DNA of 64,000 bases from Iamia sp. SCSIO 61187 (lineage in GTDB: Bacteria; Actinomycetota; Acidimicrobiia; Acidimicrobiales; Iamiaceae). The translations under genes and the position numbers were made by a program. The stretch spans positions 4,220,001 through 4,284,000 of the forward strand of contig NZ_CP050948.1 in the NCBI RefSeq assembly GCF_019443745.1, read 5' to 3'. Every line of letters starts with the position of its first letter. The first letter of the stretch is position 1. The notes under the pieces are model-generated. The model saw only the letters and a program-made list of their open reading frames with translations, was not told where the DNA came from and searched no databases. Positions 36,634 through 47,239 of the stretch are shown in pieces.

Positions 36634-36639
36634 ACGGTA
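36634..36639 (-). promoter_or_regulatory. -10 hexamer TACCGT of the MFS gene
   Basis: TACCGT on the minus strand, 7 nt before the ATG at 36626. Confidence 0.6.
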
Positions 36640-36640
36640 C

Positions 36641-36656
36641 TTGACCCGCGGGTCAA
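36641..36656. promoter_or_regulatory. Candidate operator TTGACCCGCGGGTCAA
   Basis: Perfect 16-bp palindrome ending 1 bp before the TACCGT hexamer; it fills the expected -35/-10 spacer of the MFS gene. The position is ideal for a TetR- or MarR-type repressor. The cognate regulator is not evident; the TetR gene at 33820 is the nearest candidate. Confidence 0.65.
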
Positions 36657-36687
36657 TCCAGCCCGGCGACCCGGGTGCAACCGGTCA

Positions 36688-36714
36688 CACGGATGGTGCC
36701 AGGCACCATCCGTG
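36688..36714. repeat. 27-nt palindrome, copy 3
   Basis: CACGGATGGTGCC, central A, reverse complement. Lies 8 bp beyond the stop of the PASTA kinase gene (36723) and upstream of the MFS promoter; probable terminator. Confidence 0.85.
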
Positions 36715-36722
36715 GGCGGCGG

Positions 36723-38912
36723 TCAGCGGCGGAGGGTGATGTCGACCTCGGAGCCGCGGCGGACCTGCTCGCCGGCACCGGGCGACGAGCTGGCCGGGGC
36801 GCCGGCCGCGGGCCCGGCGACGTCGCCGGCCACCAGGCCCTCGGCCTCGAGCAGGGCCACGGCCTCGGCCAGGCTCCCCACCGAGCTCACGTCGGGCACG
36901 GTGACCAGGTCCGGGCCCCGGGAGACGACGACCGTCACCGTGCTGTCCCGCTCGGCGGTCGCGCCGGGGCCCGGCTCGGTGCTGATGACCAGCCCGGCCT
37001 CGACGTCGTCGCTGAAGGCGCCCTCCACGGCGGGGACCAGCCCCAGCTCGTCGAGCCGGGCGACCACGTCGTCCTCGGGCTGGCCCACGAGGTCGTCGGG
37101 GATGGTGCGGGGCTCGGGCCCCTGCGAGACGAGGAGGCGCACCTCGGTGCCCTTGGGGACCCGGGCGGGGAGGTCGTCGAGGACCTCGATCACCAGCCCG
37201 GCCCCGACCTCCTCGTCGAAGCGCTCCTCGACCACCGGCACCAGCTCGGAGAACTCGAGCAGCTCCTCGGCCCGGCCCCGCTCCATGCCCGGCGTGATGG
37301 CCGGCAGGTCGACCTCGGTCGGGCCGTCGGAGACCTCGAGGACGACGGGCTCGCCCTCGGCCAGCCGGGTCCCCTGCCCGGGGACGGTCCGCAGGACCTC
37401 GCCCTCCTCGGTGCCGTCCTCGCGGACCCGGCGGACCTCCACGTCCCAGCCCTGGGCCTCGAGCGACGAGACCGCCGCCTCCTCGGTGAGACCGCTCACC
37501 GCCGGGACCGGCGAGGTCTGCGGTCCCTCGGCGAGGTCCGCGACCAGCACGCCGATGGCGGCGCCCAGGGCGCCGACGAGCAGCACGATGAAGACGATGC
37601 GGGGCCAGCGCCGGCGGCGCCCGGTCGGCGAGCGGGGGTCCCAGTCATCGCCCGTCCAACCGTCGTCGGCACCGTCGAAGGGGGGCGCATCGTCCTCGTC
37701 GGCGGCGGTGGCCGGTGGGCGGGCGATGGTGGCGACCCCGACCGGGTCCTGGCTCCACGCCATGAACCCGGTGGCGTCGGTCTCGCCGTCCCCGTCGTCG
37801 AGGCCCTCGGCGGCGAACGACCCGAGCACGGCGGCGGCCCCCGACGCCCCGTCCCCGGCCCGCCCGGGGACCCCGTCGGCGACGGTGGCGTCGGCGACGG
37901 TGGCGTCGGCGACGGTGGCGTCGGCGGCCGGGGCGGCGACGGTGGGGTCGACGGCGGCCGACCCCGGGGCGGGCGGCACCGCCGCCGTGGCATCGGCGCC
38001 GTCCCCGGCGATCGTCGTCGGGTCGCGATCCTCGGCCAGATCGACCCCGATGGTCCCGGCGAGGGGCAGCGGGGCGGGACGGGGCAGGCGGCCGGCGACG
38101 CTCGCCAGGCCGAGGGCCAGCTCGCGAGCGTCGAGGCGGTCCTCGACCTCGGGGGCGGCGGCGTCGGCGAGCACGTCGCCCAGCGGGCCCAGCGCCGGCG
38201 CCGGCACGAGCTCCCGGCCCACGCGGGCCATCAGCGTCCCCAGCGTGGTGTCGGCCGCGAACGGCACCTCGCCGGTGACCGCCTCGACCAGGACGAGGGC
38301 CAGGGAGTACACGTCGGCCCGGCCGGTGAGCGACAGGCCCTGGGCCTGCTCGGGGGAGGCGTAGCGGGCGGTGCCGACGACGGCGCCCTGGGGCTCGGTC
38401 CACGCCGCCTCGGCCAGGGCCCGGGCCAGGCCGAAGTCGGCGATCCGCAGCCGGCCGTCGTCGCCGAAGAGGAGGTTGGCGGGCTTCACGTCGCGGTGCA
38501 CGAAGCCCCGGCGGTGGGCGTAGTCGAGGCCCCGGGCGGCCTGGAGGCCGACCACGAGCGCCTGGGACGGGGACAGGCGGTGGCCCCCGTCGAGCAACCC
38601 CCGCAGGCTCCCGCCCCCGAGGAGCTCCATGACGATCCACGGCAGGTCGTCGTCGTGGCCCCAGTCGTAGACGGCCATCACGTTGGGGTGGTTGAGGGCG
38701 GCGGCGGCCTGGGCCTCGGCGCGGAACCGGCGGAGGAACACCTGGTCCTCGGCCAGGGCCTCGTGGAGCACCTTCACCGCCACCTGCCGCTCGAGCCGCA
38801 CGTCGTCGGCCACGAACACCTGGGCGGACGCGCCGCGACCGATCGGGGCCAGGAGGCGGTAGCGGCCCCCCAGGACCCGACCGACCTGCTCGGTCATGCG
38901 GGACGGCGGCAC
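36723..38912 (-). CDS. PknB-type Ser/Thr kinase with four PASTA domains
   Basis: 729 residues. Kinase about 15-270 (GRGASAQVFVA, VAVKVLHEAL, HRDVKPANLLF, IADFGLARAL); a disordered linker with three exact DATVA units (about 329-343); membrane helix about 443-465; four extracellular PASTA repeats to the C-terminus (starts near PAVSGLTEEAA, PAITPGMERGR, DDLVGQPEDD, PDVSSVGSLAE). PASTA kinases sense muropeptides or lipid II and control growth and division. GTG at 38912 is chosen because TACTCT lies 7 nt upstream; ATG five codons later is possible. It stands alone and not in the usual ftsW/pbpA cluster, with an unusual four-gene distance to other cell-wall genes. Confidence 0.93.
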   Translation of the reverse strand: MPPSRMTEQVGRVLGGRYRLLAPIGRGASAQVFVADDVRLERQVAVKVLHEALAEDQVFLRRFRAEAQAAAALNHPNVMAVYDWGHDDDLPWIVMELLGGGSLRGLLDGGHRLSPSQALVVGLQAARGLDYAHRRGFVHRDVKPANLLFGDDGRLRIADFGLARALAEAAWTEPQGAVVGTARYASPEQAQGLSLTGRADVYSLALVLVEAVTGEVPFAADTTLGTLMARVGRELVPAPALGPLGDVLADAAAPEVEDRLDARELALGLASVAGRLPRPAPLPLAGTIGVDLAEDRDPTTIAGDGADATAAVPPAPGSAAVDPTVAAPAADATVADATVADATVADGVPGRAGDGASGAAAVLGSFAAEGLDDGDGETDATGFMAWSQDPVGVATIARPPATAADEDDAPPFDGADDGWTGDDWDPRSPTGRRRRWPRIVFIVLLVGALGAAIGVLVADLAEGPQTSPVPAVSGLTEEAAVSSLEAQGWDVEVRRVREDGTEEGEVLRTVPGQGTRLAEGEPVVLEVSDGPTEVDLPAITPGMERGRAEELLEFSELVPVVEERFDEEVGAGLVIEVLDDLPARVPKGTEVRLLVSQGPEPRTIPDDLVGQPEDDVVARLDELGLVPAVEGAFSDDVEAGLVISTEPGPGATAERDSTVTVVVSRGPDLVTVPDVSSVGSLAEAVALLEAEGLVAGDVAGPAAGAPASSSPGAGEQVRRGSEVDITLRR

Positions 38913-38919
38913 CTGATCG

Positions 38920-38925
38920 AGAGTA
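38920..38925 (-). promoter_or_regulatory. -10 hexamer TACTCT of the PASTA kinase gene
   Basis: TACTCT on the minus strand, 7 nt before the GTG at 38912. Confidence 0.6.
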
Positions 38926-39001
38926 CGGCGTCGGCACCGCCGGACCCGTGAGGGTCGGTCCGATGTCCCCCCTCCCGCCAGCGGCTGGCACCATGGACGG
39001 C

Positions 39002-39550
39002 GTGGAGGACGACGACACCGCCGGCCCTCTGGCCACCGACGAGCGCGACGAGCCGTTCGACCCGTCGACCATCCGCGACCCCCTGCCGCAGCCGCTGCTC
39101 TCGTGGCGCCGGCTGGCGATCGTGGCGATCCTGGGCGTGGCCGTGCTGTGCCTCTACATCGCCGGACGGTCGGCCGGCGACAGCGACCCGGTCGCCAGCG
39201 ACAGCTCCTCGGCCATCGCGAGCTACCAGCCCGCCCCCGGCGGGCGGGTCCTGCGCCAGTCCGAGGTGGGCGTCGTGCTGGAGGACGGCTACGACGGCCG
39301 CATCACCATCGACGGGGTCGCCATCCCCGAGGAGCAGATGGTCGGCGCCATCGACCCGAGCAACCCCGAGTACGACCCCGAGGCCGGGCCCCGGCCCAAC
39401 AACAAGAGCGTCGTGAAGTACCAGCCCGGTCCGGGCAAGGCGGTCACCGAGTACGACACCGGGTCGGTCGAGATCACGATCCGCTACTGGCGCATCGCCG
39501 ACGGCCCGGAGACGGCGACCTCCACCACCTACACCGTCAGCGTCTTCTGA
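39002..39550 (+). CDS. Single-pass membrane protein, unknown
   Basis: 182 residues from GTG 39002 (CACCAT lies 7 nt upstream); ATG at 38993 is an alternative. Acidic N-terminus, membrane helix about 36-56, then a soluble C-terminal domain (about 75-182) rich in Gly/Asp/Tyr with no cysteine. Probably N-in, C-out. No family recognised. Divergent from the PASTA kinase gene and followed after 10 bp by another membrane protein. Confidence 0.72.
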   Translation: MEDDDTAGPLATDERDEPFDPSTIRDPLPQPLLSWRRLAIVAILGVAVLCLYIAGRSAGDSDPVASDSSSAIASYQPAPGGRVLRQSEVGVVLEDGYDGRITIDGVAIPEEQMVGAIDPSNPEYDPEAGPRPNNKSVVKYQPGPGKAVTEYDTGSVEITIRYWRIADGPETATSTTYTVSVF

Positions 39551-39560
39551 GGCGCCGGCC

Positions 39561-40082
39561 GTGACGGCGCGCCCCGATCGGCGCCTGGCGCCGGTCGAGG
39601 TCCGCACGCTTCCCGCTGCGCCGCGGCTGGTGCCGCCCCGCCCGACCACGATGACCGCCGCCGTGGCCCTCATGGCGGTCGGCGCCGTGGTCTCGGCCGC
39701 CGAGGGCGTCGCCACGCACCAGCTCACCGACCACGTCGACACCCGGCGCCGGCTGGCCGACCGCGGCCTGACCGGCGACCTCGACCGCCTGGCCGACGTG
39801 TCCCTCGTGCTGGCCCTGGCCCTCGGCCTGGTCGCGGCGGCCATCTGGATCGTCCACGCCGTCGCCTGTGCACGGGGGCACCGGTGGGCTCGGACGTCGG
39901 GCACCGTCCTGGGCGTCCTGTTCGTCCTGGCGAGCCTCGTCGCTCTCGCCGGCGCCGGCTCCGGCTCCGGTGCGACGGTCGCCCACCAGCTGCTGCGGAT
40001 CGGCGTCGCCGGCGGGACGGTCGTGCTGCTCTGGCTCCCGTCGTCGACGGCCTTCTTCCGCGACACCTCGGCGCGCACCTGA
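39561..40082 (+). CDS. Four-helix membrane protein, unknown
   Basis: 173 residues, GTG start. Basic N-terminus, then membrane segments about 32-50, 80-103, 113-133 and 144-160. Resembles small actinobacterial proteins of unknown role whose helices carry DHVDTRRRLADRGLTGDLD between segments 1 and 2. Likely co-transcribed with the preceding gene (10 bp). Converges on ligA, 16 bp away. Confidence 0.7.
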   Translation: MTARPDRRLAPVEVRTLPAAPRLVPPRPTTMTAAVALMAVGAVVSAAEGVATHQLTDHVDTRRRLADRGLTGDLDRLADVSLVLALALGLVAAAIWIVHAVACARGHRWARTSGTVLGVLFVLASLVALAGAGSGSGATVAHQLLRIGVAGGTVVLLWLPSSTAFFRDTSART

Positions 40083-40098
40083 CGGGACCGCCAGCCGC

Positions 40099-42561
<2,463 letters not shown>

Positions 42562-42581
42562 TCACATCGGACTCTGATCAC

Positions 42582-43994
42582 ATGGCGCTCAACGGATCCC
42601 TGGACGACTACTCCCCGGCCGGCGCCCTCCGCGTCCTCTCCTCGACGGGGAAGACCGGCGCCGTCCGGTTCACGGGCAGCGCCGGGTGCACCGTCTACCT
42701 CAACGAGGGCCTGCTCTACTTCGCCCGCGGCGAGGGCACCGACGACGCCCTGGCCACCGCGCTCGTCCGCCCGGGGCGGGTCAGCACCGAGGCGTGGGGC
42801 CGGGCCGTCGAGGAGGCGGGCGACGCCCCCCGCGTCGGCGAGCTGCTCGTCGAGCACGCCGGCATCGACGCCGACCTGATGGCCTCGGTCGTGCTCTCGG
42901 TGATCTACGACCCGCTCATCACCCTCTTCCGCGAGGGCGACGGTCGCTTCGACTTCGAGCCGGACACCATGCACTGGATCGGGCCCTACCGCGGCTTCAA
43001 CGTCGAGGCCGTCGTCAACGAGGTCCGCCGCCGGGTCCGCCACGTCGACGAGATGAGCGACGTCGTCCCCTCCACCTCGGCCTGGGTCAGCCCGGTCCGG
43101 ACCCTGCCCGACGGCGCCGCCCAGGTCACCCTCCTCCGGGAGGACTGGGAGCTGATCGCCTCGCTGTCCGGGCCCCGCACCGTCGACGAGCTGGCCGCGG
43201 CCATGGGCCGCGGTCGCTACTCGACGGCGATGGTCGTCCACCGCCTCGCCGTCGCCGGCCTGCTCGACGTCGTGCCCGAGCCCTTCGCCGACGACGACGC
43301 CTACCACGAGCCCAGCGCGGCCGAGCGCCTGGCCGCCGCCGGGGACGCCCCCGCCACGAGCGACGCCGCCGTCGACCTCGACGGGGACGCCACCGACGCC
43401 GGCGCCCCCACCGGGGACCCGTTCGCCCCGTTGGACCCTCCGGTGGGCAACCCCTTCGCCCCGCCCGTGGCCGAGGTCGACGTCGACGTCACCACCGGTG
43501 ACGACGCCGCCTGGGACGCCTGGTCCGCCGGGAACCCCTTCGACCACCCGCCCACCGACGACGAGGCCGACGAGCCGGTCAGCTTCGGCCCGACGCTCGA
43601 CGGCGGCTCCGTCGGCCCCGAGGCCGCGCCCGACGACGACCTCCTGCCCCGGCGCACCGCCGTGCGCGAGGCCGACCGGCCCAGCATCCCCCACCGCCAG
43701 GACGACGTGGCCCCCGGGTTGGCGGGCATCACCGGCTTCCACGACCCCACCGCCCGCTCCATGGGCCACCAGCAAGACGACGCCCTCTCGGCCGCCACCT
43801 CGGCCGACACCGTCGGCGACCCCAACGCGGCGTGGCTGGAGAACCTCTACGCCCAGTTCATCGACGAGGCTCCCGAGGTCGGCAAGCCCCGCAAGAAGGA
43901 CGTCCTCGACGTCGCCTTCCAGGCCCCCGAGCAGGCCGACACCGAGAAGGTCGGGACGCTCAAGCGCCTCGCCGCCGCCCTCCGCCGCCTGTAG
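42582..43994 (+). CDS. DUF4388-like protein with winged-helix and disordered C-terminus
   Basis: 470 residues. N-terminal DUF4388/PATAN-like domain (about 1-80: LDDYSPAGALRVLSSTGKTGAVRF, LNEGLLYFARGEG), a helical section (about 80-165), a winged-helix-like domain (about 175-240, LSGPRTVDELAAAMG), then a long acidic, Pro-rich disordered region with repeated NPFAPP / GNPFDHPP motifs and a short helical end (about 445-470). DUF4388 proteins occur in signalling, gliding and small-GTPase systems. ATG 6 nt after GACTCT. The NPF-type motifs could be docking sites. Function unknown. Confidence 0.68.
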   Translation: MALNGSLDDYSPAGALRVLSSTGKTGAVRFTGSAGCTVYLNEGLLYFARGEGTDDALATALVRPGRVSTEAWGRAVEEAGDAPRVGELLVEHAGIDADLMASVVLSVIYDPLITLFREGDGRFDFEPDTMHWIGPYRGFNVEAVVNEVRRRVRHVDEMSDVVPSTSAWVSPVRTLPDGAAQVTLLREDWELIASLSGPRTVDELAAAMGRGRYSTAMVVHRLAVAGLLDVVPEPFADDDAYHEPSAAERLAAAGDAPATSDAAVDLDGDATDAGAPTGDPFAPLDPPVGNPFAPPVAEVDVDVTTGDDAAWDAWSAGNPFDHPPTDDEADEPVSFGPTLDGGSVGPEAAPDDDLLPRRTAVREADRPSIPHRQDDVAPGLAGITGFHDPTARSMGHQQDDALSAATSADTVGDPNAAWLENLYAQFIDEAPEVGKPRKKDVLDVAFQAPEQADTEKVGTLKRLAAALRRL

Positions 43995-44002
43995 GACGGT
44001 CT

Positions 44003-45043
44003 CTACGCTCCGACGCTGAGGCGGACGCCGGCCAGCTGGTCGTGGATCCGTCGTCCGAGGGTGCGGGTCAGGTCGTGCACCAGGCCGACCTGGGCCACGT
44101 CGTGGAGCGCCAGCCCGCACGCCGGCGTCACGAGGGCCTGGCGTCGGATGCGCACCGGGTCGCAGCCGGCCTGGACCAGCGCGCACCAGCGGGCCGACAG
44201 GTCCCGCCACCAGTGCGACGCCGTCTCGCCGAGGGGGCGGTCGGTGGGGACCGCACCCCAGGCGATCCACCCGTCGCGCTCGAGGAAGGTGGCGAGGGCG
44301 CCGGCGCTGGAGCCGAGGTCGGCCCCGACCGGCGCGGACAGGATGCGGGGTCCGGCCTGGAGGACGGCCCGCCAGTCGGTGGGGCCGCAGACGTGGAGGC
44401 CGGTGATGGCCCGGCTCTCCCACGCCGCCAGGGCGCCCGACACCAGGTCGACCACGGACTCGGGGTCGGCGAGCGCGGCCGGGGGCCCGCCGACGAGGGC
44501 GGGCTCGTCGAGGAAGGCCACGACGGTGGCCTCGGGGGCCACGGCGGCGACGGCGTCGACCACGCCCCGGGCCCGGGCCCGCACCGCGGTGGCGGCCACG
44601 GCGGCGGCCACTGCGGGCTCGGCGCCGCCGTGGACGAGGGCCATGGCCAAGGTGGCGGGACCGGTGATCTGGACCTTCACCGGCGCCGTCCGGCCCTCGA
44701 TGGCGGCCAGGAACCGGCGGAAGGTGACGAACGGGGCGCCGTCGAGGCCGAGGTCGGCGATCGGCGCCTCGGGGTCGAGGGCCGACGGGGTCACGTCGAT
44801 GGTGCCGTCGGCGAGGACGTCGACGCCCGGCACGCCCCAGGCGGCCTGGGCGATCATCCCCTCGCGGGCGTCGCGTCGGGGCAGCGTCGGCGCCGCCGGC
44901 AGCTCCGGAAGGGCGTCGAGCACGAAGGCCACGGCCTCGTCGGCGTCGTCGAACGGCAGGCTGCCGACCGCGGTGGGCGTGCCGATGCCGAAGGGCATCG
45001 GTTCGCTGTCCGTCCACCCGTCGGTGGCATCACCGCCCTGCAC
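44003..45043 (-). CDS. MetE-like (C-terminal domain only) methyltransferase homologue
   Basis: 346 residues with the UROD/MetE TIM-barrel fold: start GTPTAVGSLPFDD, barrel blocks VKVQITGPATLAMAL, VVAFLDEPALVGG, GLHVCGPTDW and VTPACGLALHD. The HxC, Glu and Cys positions match the zinc ligands of cobalamin-independent methionine synthase, but the N-terminal half of MetE is absent. Such short relatives may use methylcobalamin or other methyl donors. GTG start with GGGGGAA upstream. Only 8 bp from the converging DUF4388 gene. Confidence 0.82.
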   Translation of the reverse strand: MQGGDATDGWTDSEPMPFGIGTPTAVGSLPFDDADEAVAFVLDALPELPAAPTLPRRDAREGMIAQAAWGVPGVDVLADGTIDVTPSALDPEAPIADLGLDGAPFVTFRRFLAAIEGRTAPVKVQITGPATLAMALVHGGAEPAVAAAVAATAVRARARGVVDAVAAVAPEATVVAFLDEPALVGGPPAALADPESVVDLVSGALAAWESRAITGLHVCGPTDWRAVLQAGPRILSAPVGADLGSSAGALATFLERDGWIAWGAVPTDRPLGETASHWWRDLSARWCALVQAGCDPVRIRRQALVTPACGLALHDVAQVGLVHDLTRTLGRRIHDQLAGVRLSVGA

Positions 45044-45140
45044 GGTTCCCCCTTCGTGTCGTCGGTCCGATGCCTCGGTCGCTCCCGAGTGCTACAGGAG
45101 TAGCCATCCGTGGCCTCCGTGGGCAAATCTCGGGCCCCCC

Positions 45141-46031
45141 ATGAACCGCCCCCGCCCGACGCCCACGCCCGTCATCGTCTGGGTGCTGCGCGCCGCCTGG
45201 CTCGTGCTGCCCCTCGCCGCCGGACCGGCGGTGGGGGCGGCGCTCGACGACCGGTCGGAGCCTGTGCAGGTGCTGGGGACCGTCCTGGCGTGGGGCGCGT
45301 GGGCGGCCGTGCTCGTCGCCACCCTCGTGCCCCGGGCGACCAGCCTCACCGCCGTCCGGCTCGGGGCGCCGGCCGCCCTCGCCGCCGCGGCGTGGGCCGC
45401 CGGCCCCGGCAGCCCCGACGACGACGTCGTCCGCGGGGTCGTCGCCGTGGTGGCCGCTGCCGTCGCCGTGGCCGTGGTCGCGGCGCCGGCCGTGGGTGAC
45501 GCGTTCGTCGACGGCTCGTCGTACGGCAACGAGCGCCGCTTCGCCCTCCGCACGCCGCTGCCGCTCCTCGTGCTGGCCGCGACGACGTGGGCCGGGGTCG
45601 CCGCCGCGGCCGTCGCCGGGCCGTTCCTGCTGGCGGCCGAGCAGTGGGTCCTCGGCGCCGTGCTGACCGCCGCGGGGGGCGCCGTCGTGTGGTTCGGCGT
45701 CCGCTCGCTGCACGGGCTGGCCCGCCGGTGGCTCGTCCTCGTCCCCTCCGGCGTCGTGGTGCACGATCCCGTCGGCCGCCCCGACTCGGTGATGGCGCCC
45801 CGCCCGCTCATCGTCCGGCTGGGCCCGGCCCCGGCCGACAGCGACGGGCTCGACCTGACCCTCGGCGCGAGCGGCCTGGCCCTCGAGCTGGAGACCTCCG
45901 AACCGCTGCCGGTCACGGTGCGCCAGGGGCGCGACGTGGGGACCGAGCCGGCGGCGCGGGTGCTGGTGGCGGTGGCCCGCCCGGCGGCGGTGCTGGCCGA
46001 GGCCGAGGCCCGACGGCTCCCCACCCGGTAG
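45141..46031 (+). CDS. Polytopic membrane protein with soluble C-terminal domain, unknown
   Basis: 296 residues from ATG 45141. About five membrane segments in residues 10-200 (including LAAAAWAAG and VVAVVAAAVAVAVVAAP), then a soluble domain of about 90 residues that starts RWLVLVPSGVVVHDPVGRPDS, reminiscent of bacterial PH-like domains. No known function. Frame is open upstream but antisense to the MetE-like gene there. Confidence 0.7.
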   Translation: MNRPRPTPTPVIVWVLRAAWLVLPLAAGPAVGAALDDRSEPVQVLGTVLAWGAWAAVLVATLVPRATSLTAVRLGAPAALAAAAWAAGPGSPDDDVVRGVVAVVAAAVAVAVVAAPAVGDAFVDGSSYGNERRFALRTPLPLLVLAATTWAGVAAAAVAGPFLLAAEQWVLGAVLTAAGGAVVWFGVRSLHGLARRWLVLVPSGVVVHDPVGRPDSVMAPRPLIVRLGPAPADSDGLDLTLGASGLALELETSEPLPVTVRQGRDVGTEPAARVLVAVARPAAVLAEAEARRLPTR

Positions 46032-46064
46032 GCCCCGGGGGGAACCTGCACGCGGACTGCGGAG

Positions 46065-47201
46065 ATGTGGCACGGTCGCGGGGTGCTCGACGACGCCAAG
46101 GTCTCCACGTTCCTCGCCCGTGCCCGTCGGGAGGTCGACGACGGCCTCCTGCCGGCGGTCCAGGTGGCCATCGGCCTCGACGGCGAGGTCGTCGTCGACG
46201 AGACCTTCGGCGCGCCGCCCGAGACCCGCTTCGTCCCCTTCAGCTGCACCAAGGCGCTGGTCGGGTCGGCCGCCTGGCAGCTGGTGGGCGAGGGGTCGCT
46301 CGACCTGAGCCGCCCCGTGGCCGAGTACGTCCCGGCGTTCGGCACCAACGGCAAGGAGGCGGTCACCGTCGAGCAGACGCTGCTCCACGTGGGCGGCTTC
46401 CCGATGGCCCCGCTCGGCCCCAACCGCTGGTCGACGCGCGAGGGCCGCCTCGAGGCCTTCTCCCGCTGGCGGCTGACGCTCGTGCCCGGCGAGACGTTCA
46501 TGTACCACCCGACCGCGGCCCACTGGGTCGTGGCCGAGATCATCGAGGCCCTCGACGGCCGTCCCTACGCCGACGCCATCCAGGCCCGCGTGACCGACCC
46601 CCTCGGCCTGCCCCGGATGCTGGCCATCCCGCCCGAGGAGCAGGGCGACGTGATCGACGCCGTCGGCGTGGGCGAGCCGCCCACGCCCGAGGAGATGGAG
46701 GAGGCCTTCGGCGTCCGCATCGACATCGGGGCCCTCATCCCTCCCGACGTGGCCCTCGGAGCCCTCCTGAGCCTGAACACGCCCGAGGCCCGGACGGTGG
46801 GCGTGCCCGGCGGCGGCGGGGTGGTCCGCGCCGCCGACCTCGCCCTCCTCTACCAGGCCTTCCTCCACGACCCGAAGGGCCTGTGGGACCCCGAGGTGCT
46901 GGCCGACGTCACCGGCACCGTGCGCAACACGCTGCCCGACATGTTCGGCGTGCCCGCCAACCGCACCCGGGGCGGCCTGGTGGTGCGGGGCGACGACGGG
47001 CTCGGCCACCGCCGGGGCATGGGCCACACCGCCTCGCCCCGGGCCTTCGGCCACAGCGGGGCCGGCGGCCAGGTCGCCTTCGCCGACCCCGAGACGGGCC
47101 TGAGCATCTGCTACCTCACCAACGGCCTCGACCAGCACCTCATCCGGGAGAACCGGCGGGTCACGGCCATCACCAGCCTGGCTGCCGAGCTCGTCGCCTG
47201 A
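46065..47201 (+). CDS. Serine beta-lactamase-like hydrolase (class C/esterase family)
   Basis: 378 residues (372 if started at GTG 46083, which has CACGGT 6 nt upstream). Nucleophile motif SCTKAL (SxxK, about 58-61), second motif YHPTAAHW (a Tyr-x-x variant of YxN), and HSGAGGQ (HxG in place of KTG) near the C-terminus; this set is typical of esterase/peptidase members of the family. No signal peptide, so it is probably cytoplasmic. Antibiotic resistance should not be assumed. Confidence 0.85.
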   Translation: MWHGRGVLDDAKVSTFLARARREVDDGLLPAVQVAIGLDGEVVVDETFGAPPETRFVPFSCTKALVGSAAWQLVGEGSLDLSRPVAEYVPAFGTNGKEAVTVEQTLLHVGGFPMAPLGPNRWSTREGRLEAFSRWRLTLVPGETFMYHPTAAHWVVAEIIEALDGRPYADAIQARVTDPLGLPRMLAIPPEEQGDVIDAVGVGEPPTPEEMEEAFGVRIDIGALIPPDVALGALLSLNTPEARTVGVPGGGGVVRAADLALLYQAFLHDPKGLWDPEVLADVTGTVRNTLPDMFGVPANRTRGGLVVRGDDGLGHRRGMGHTASPRAFGHSGAGGQVAFADPETGLSICYLTNGLDQHLIRENRRVTAITSLAAELVA

Positions 47202-47227
47202 CCGAGCCCGGCCCGCCCGCCCCCCGG

Positions 47228-47233
47228 TAGCGT
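47228..47233 (+). promoter_or_regulatory. -10 hexamer TAGCGT of the cysteine desulfurase gene
   Basis: TAGCGT 6 nt before the GTG at 47240. Confidence 0.6.
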
Positions 47234-47239
47234 CGGGGC

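Noticed and set aside
46065-47201. Class C beta-lactamase conferring resistance
   Set aside because: No signal peptide, no YxN and an HxG third motif; esterase or peptidase-like role is more likely.
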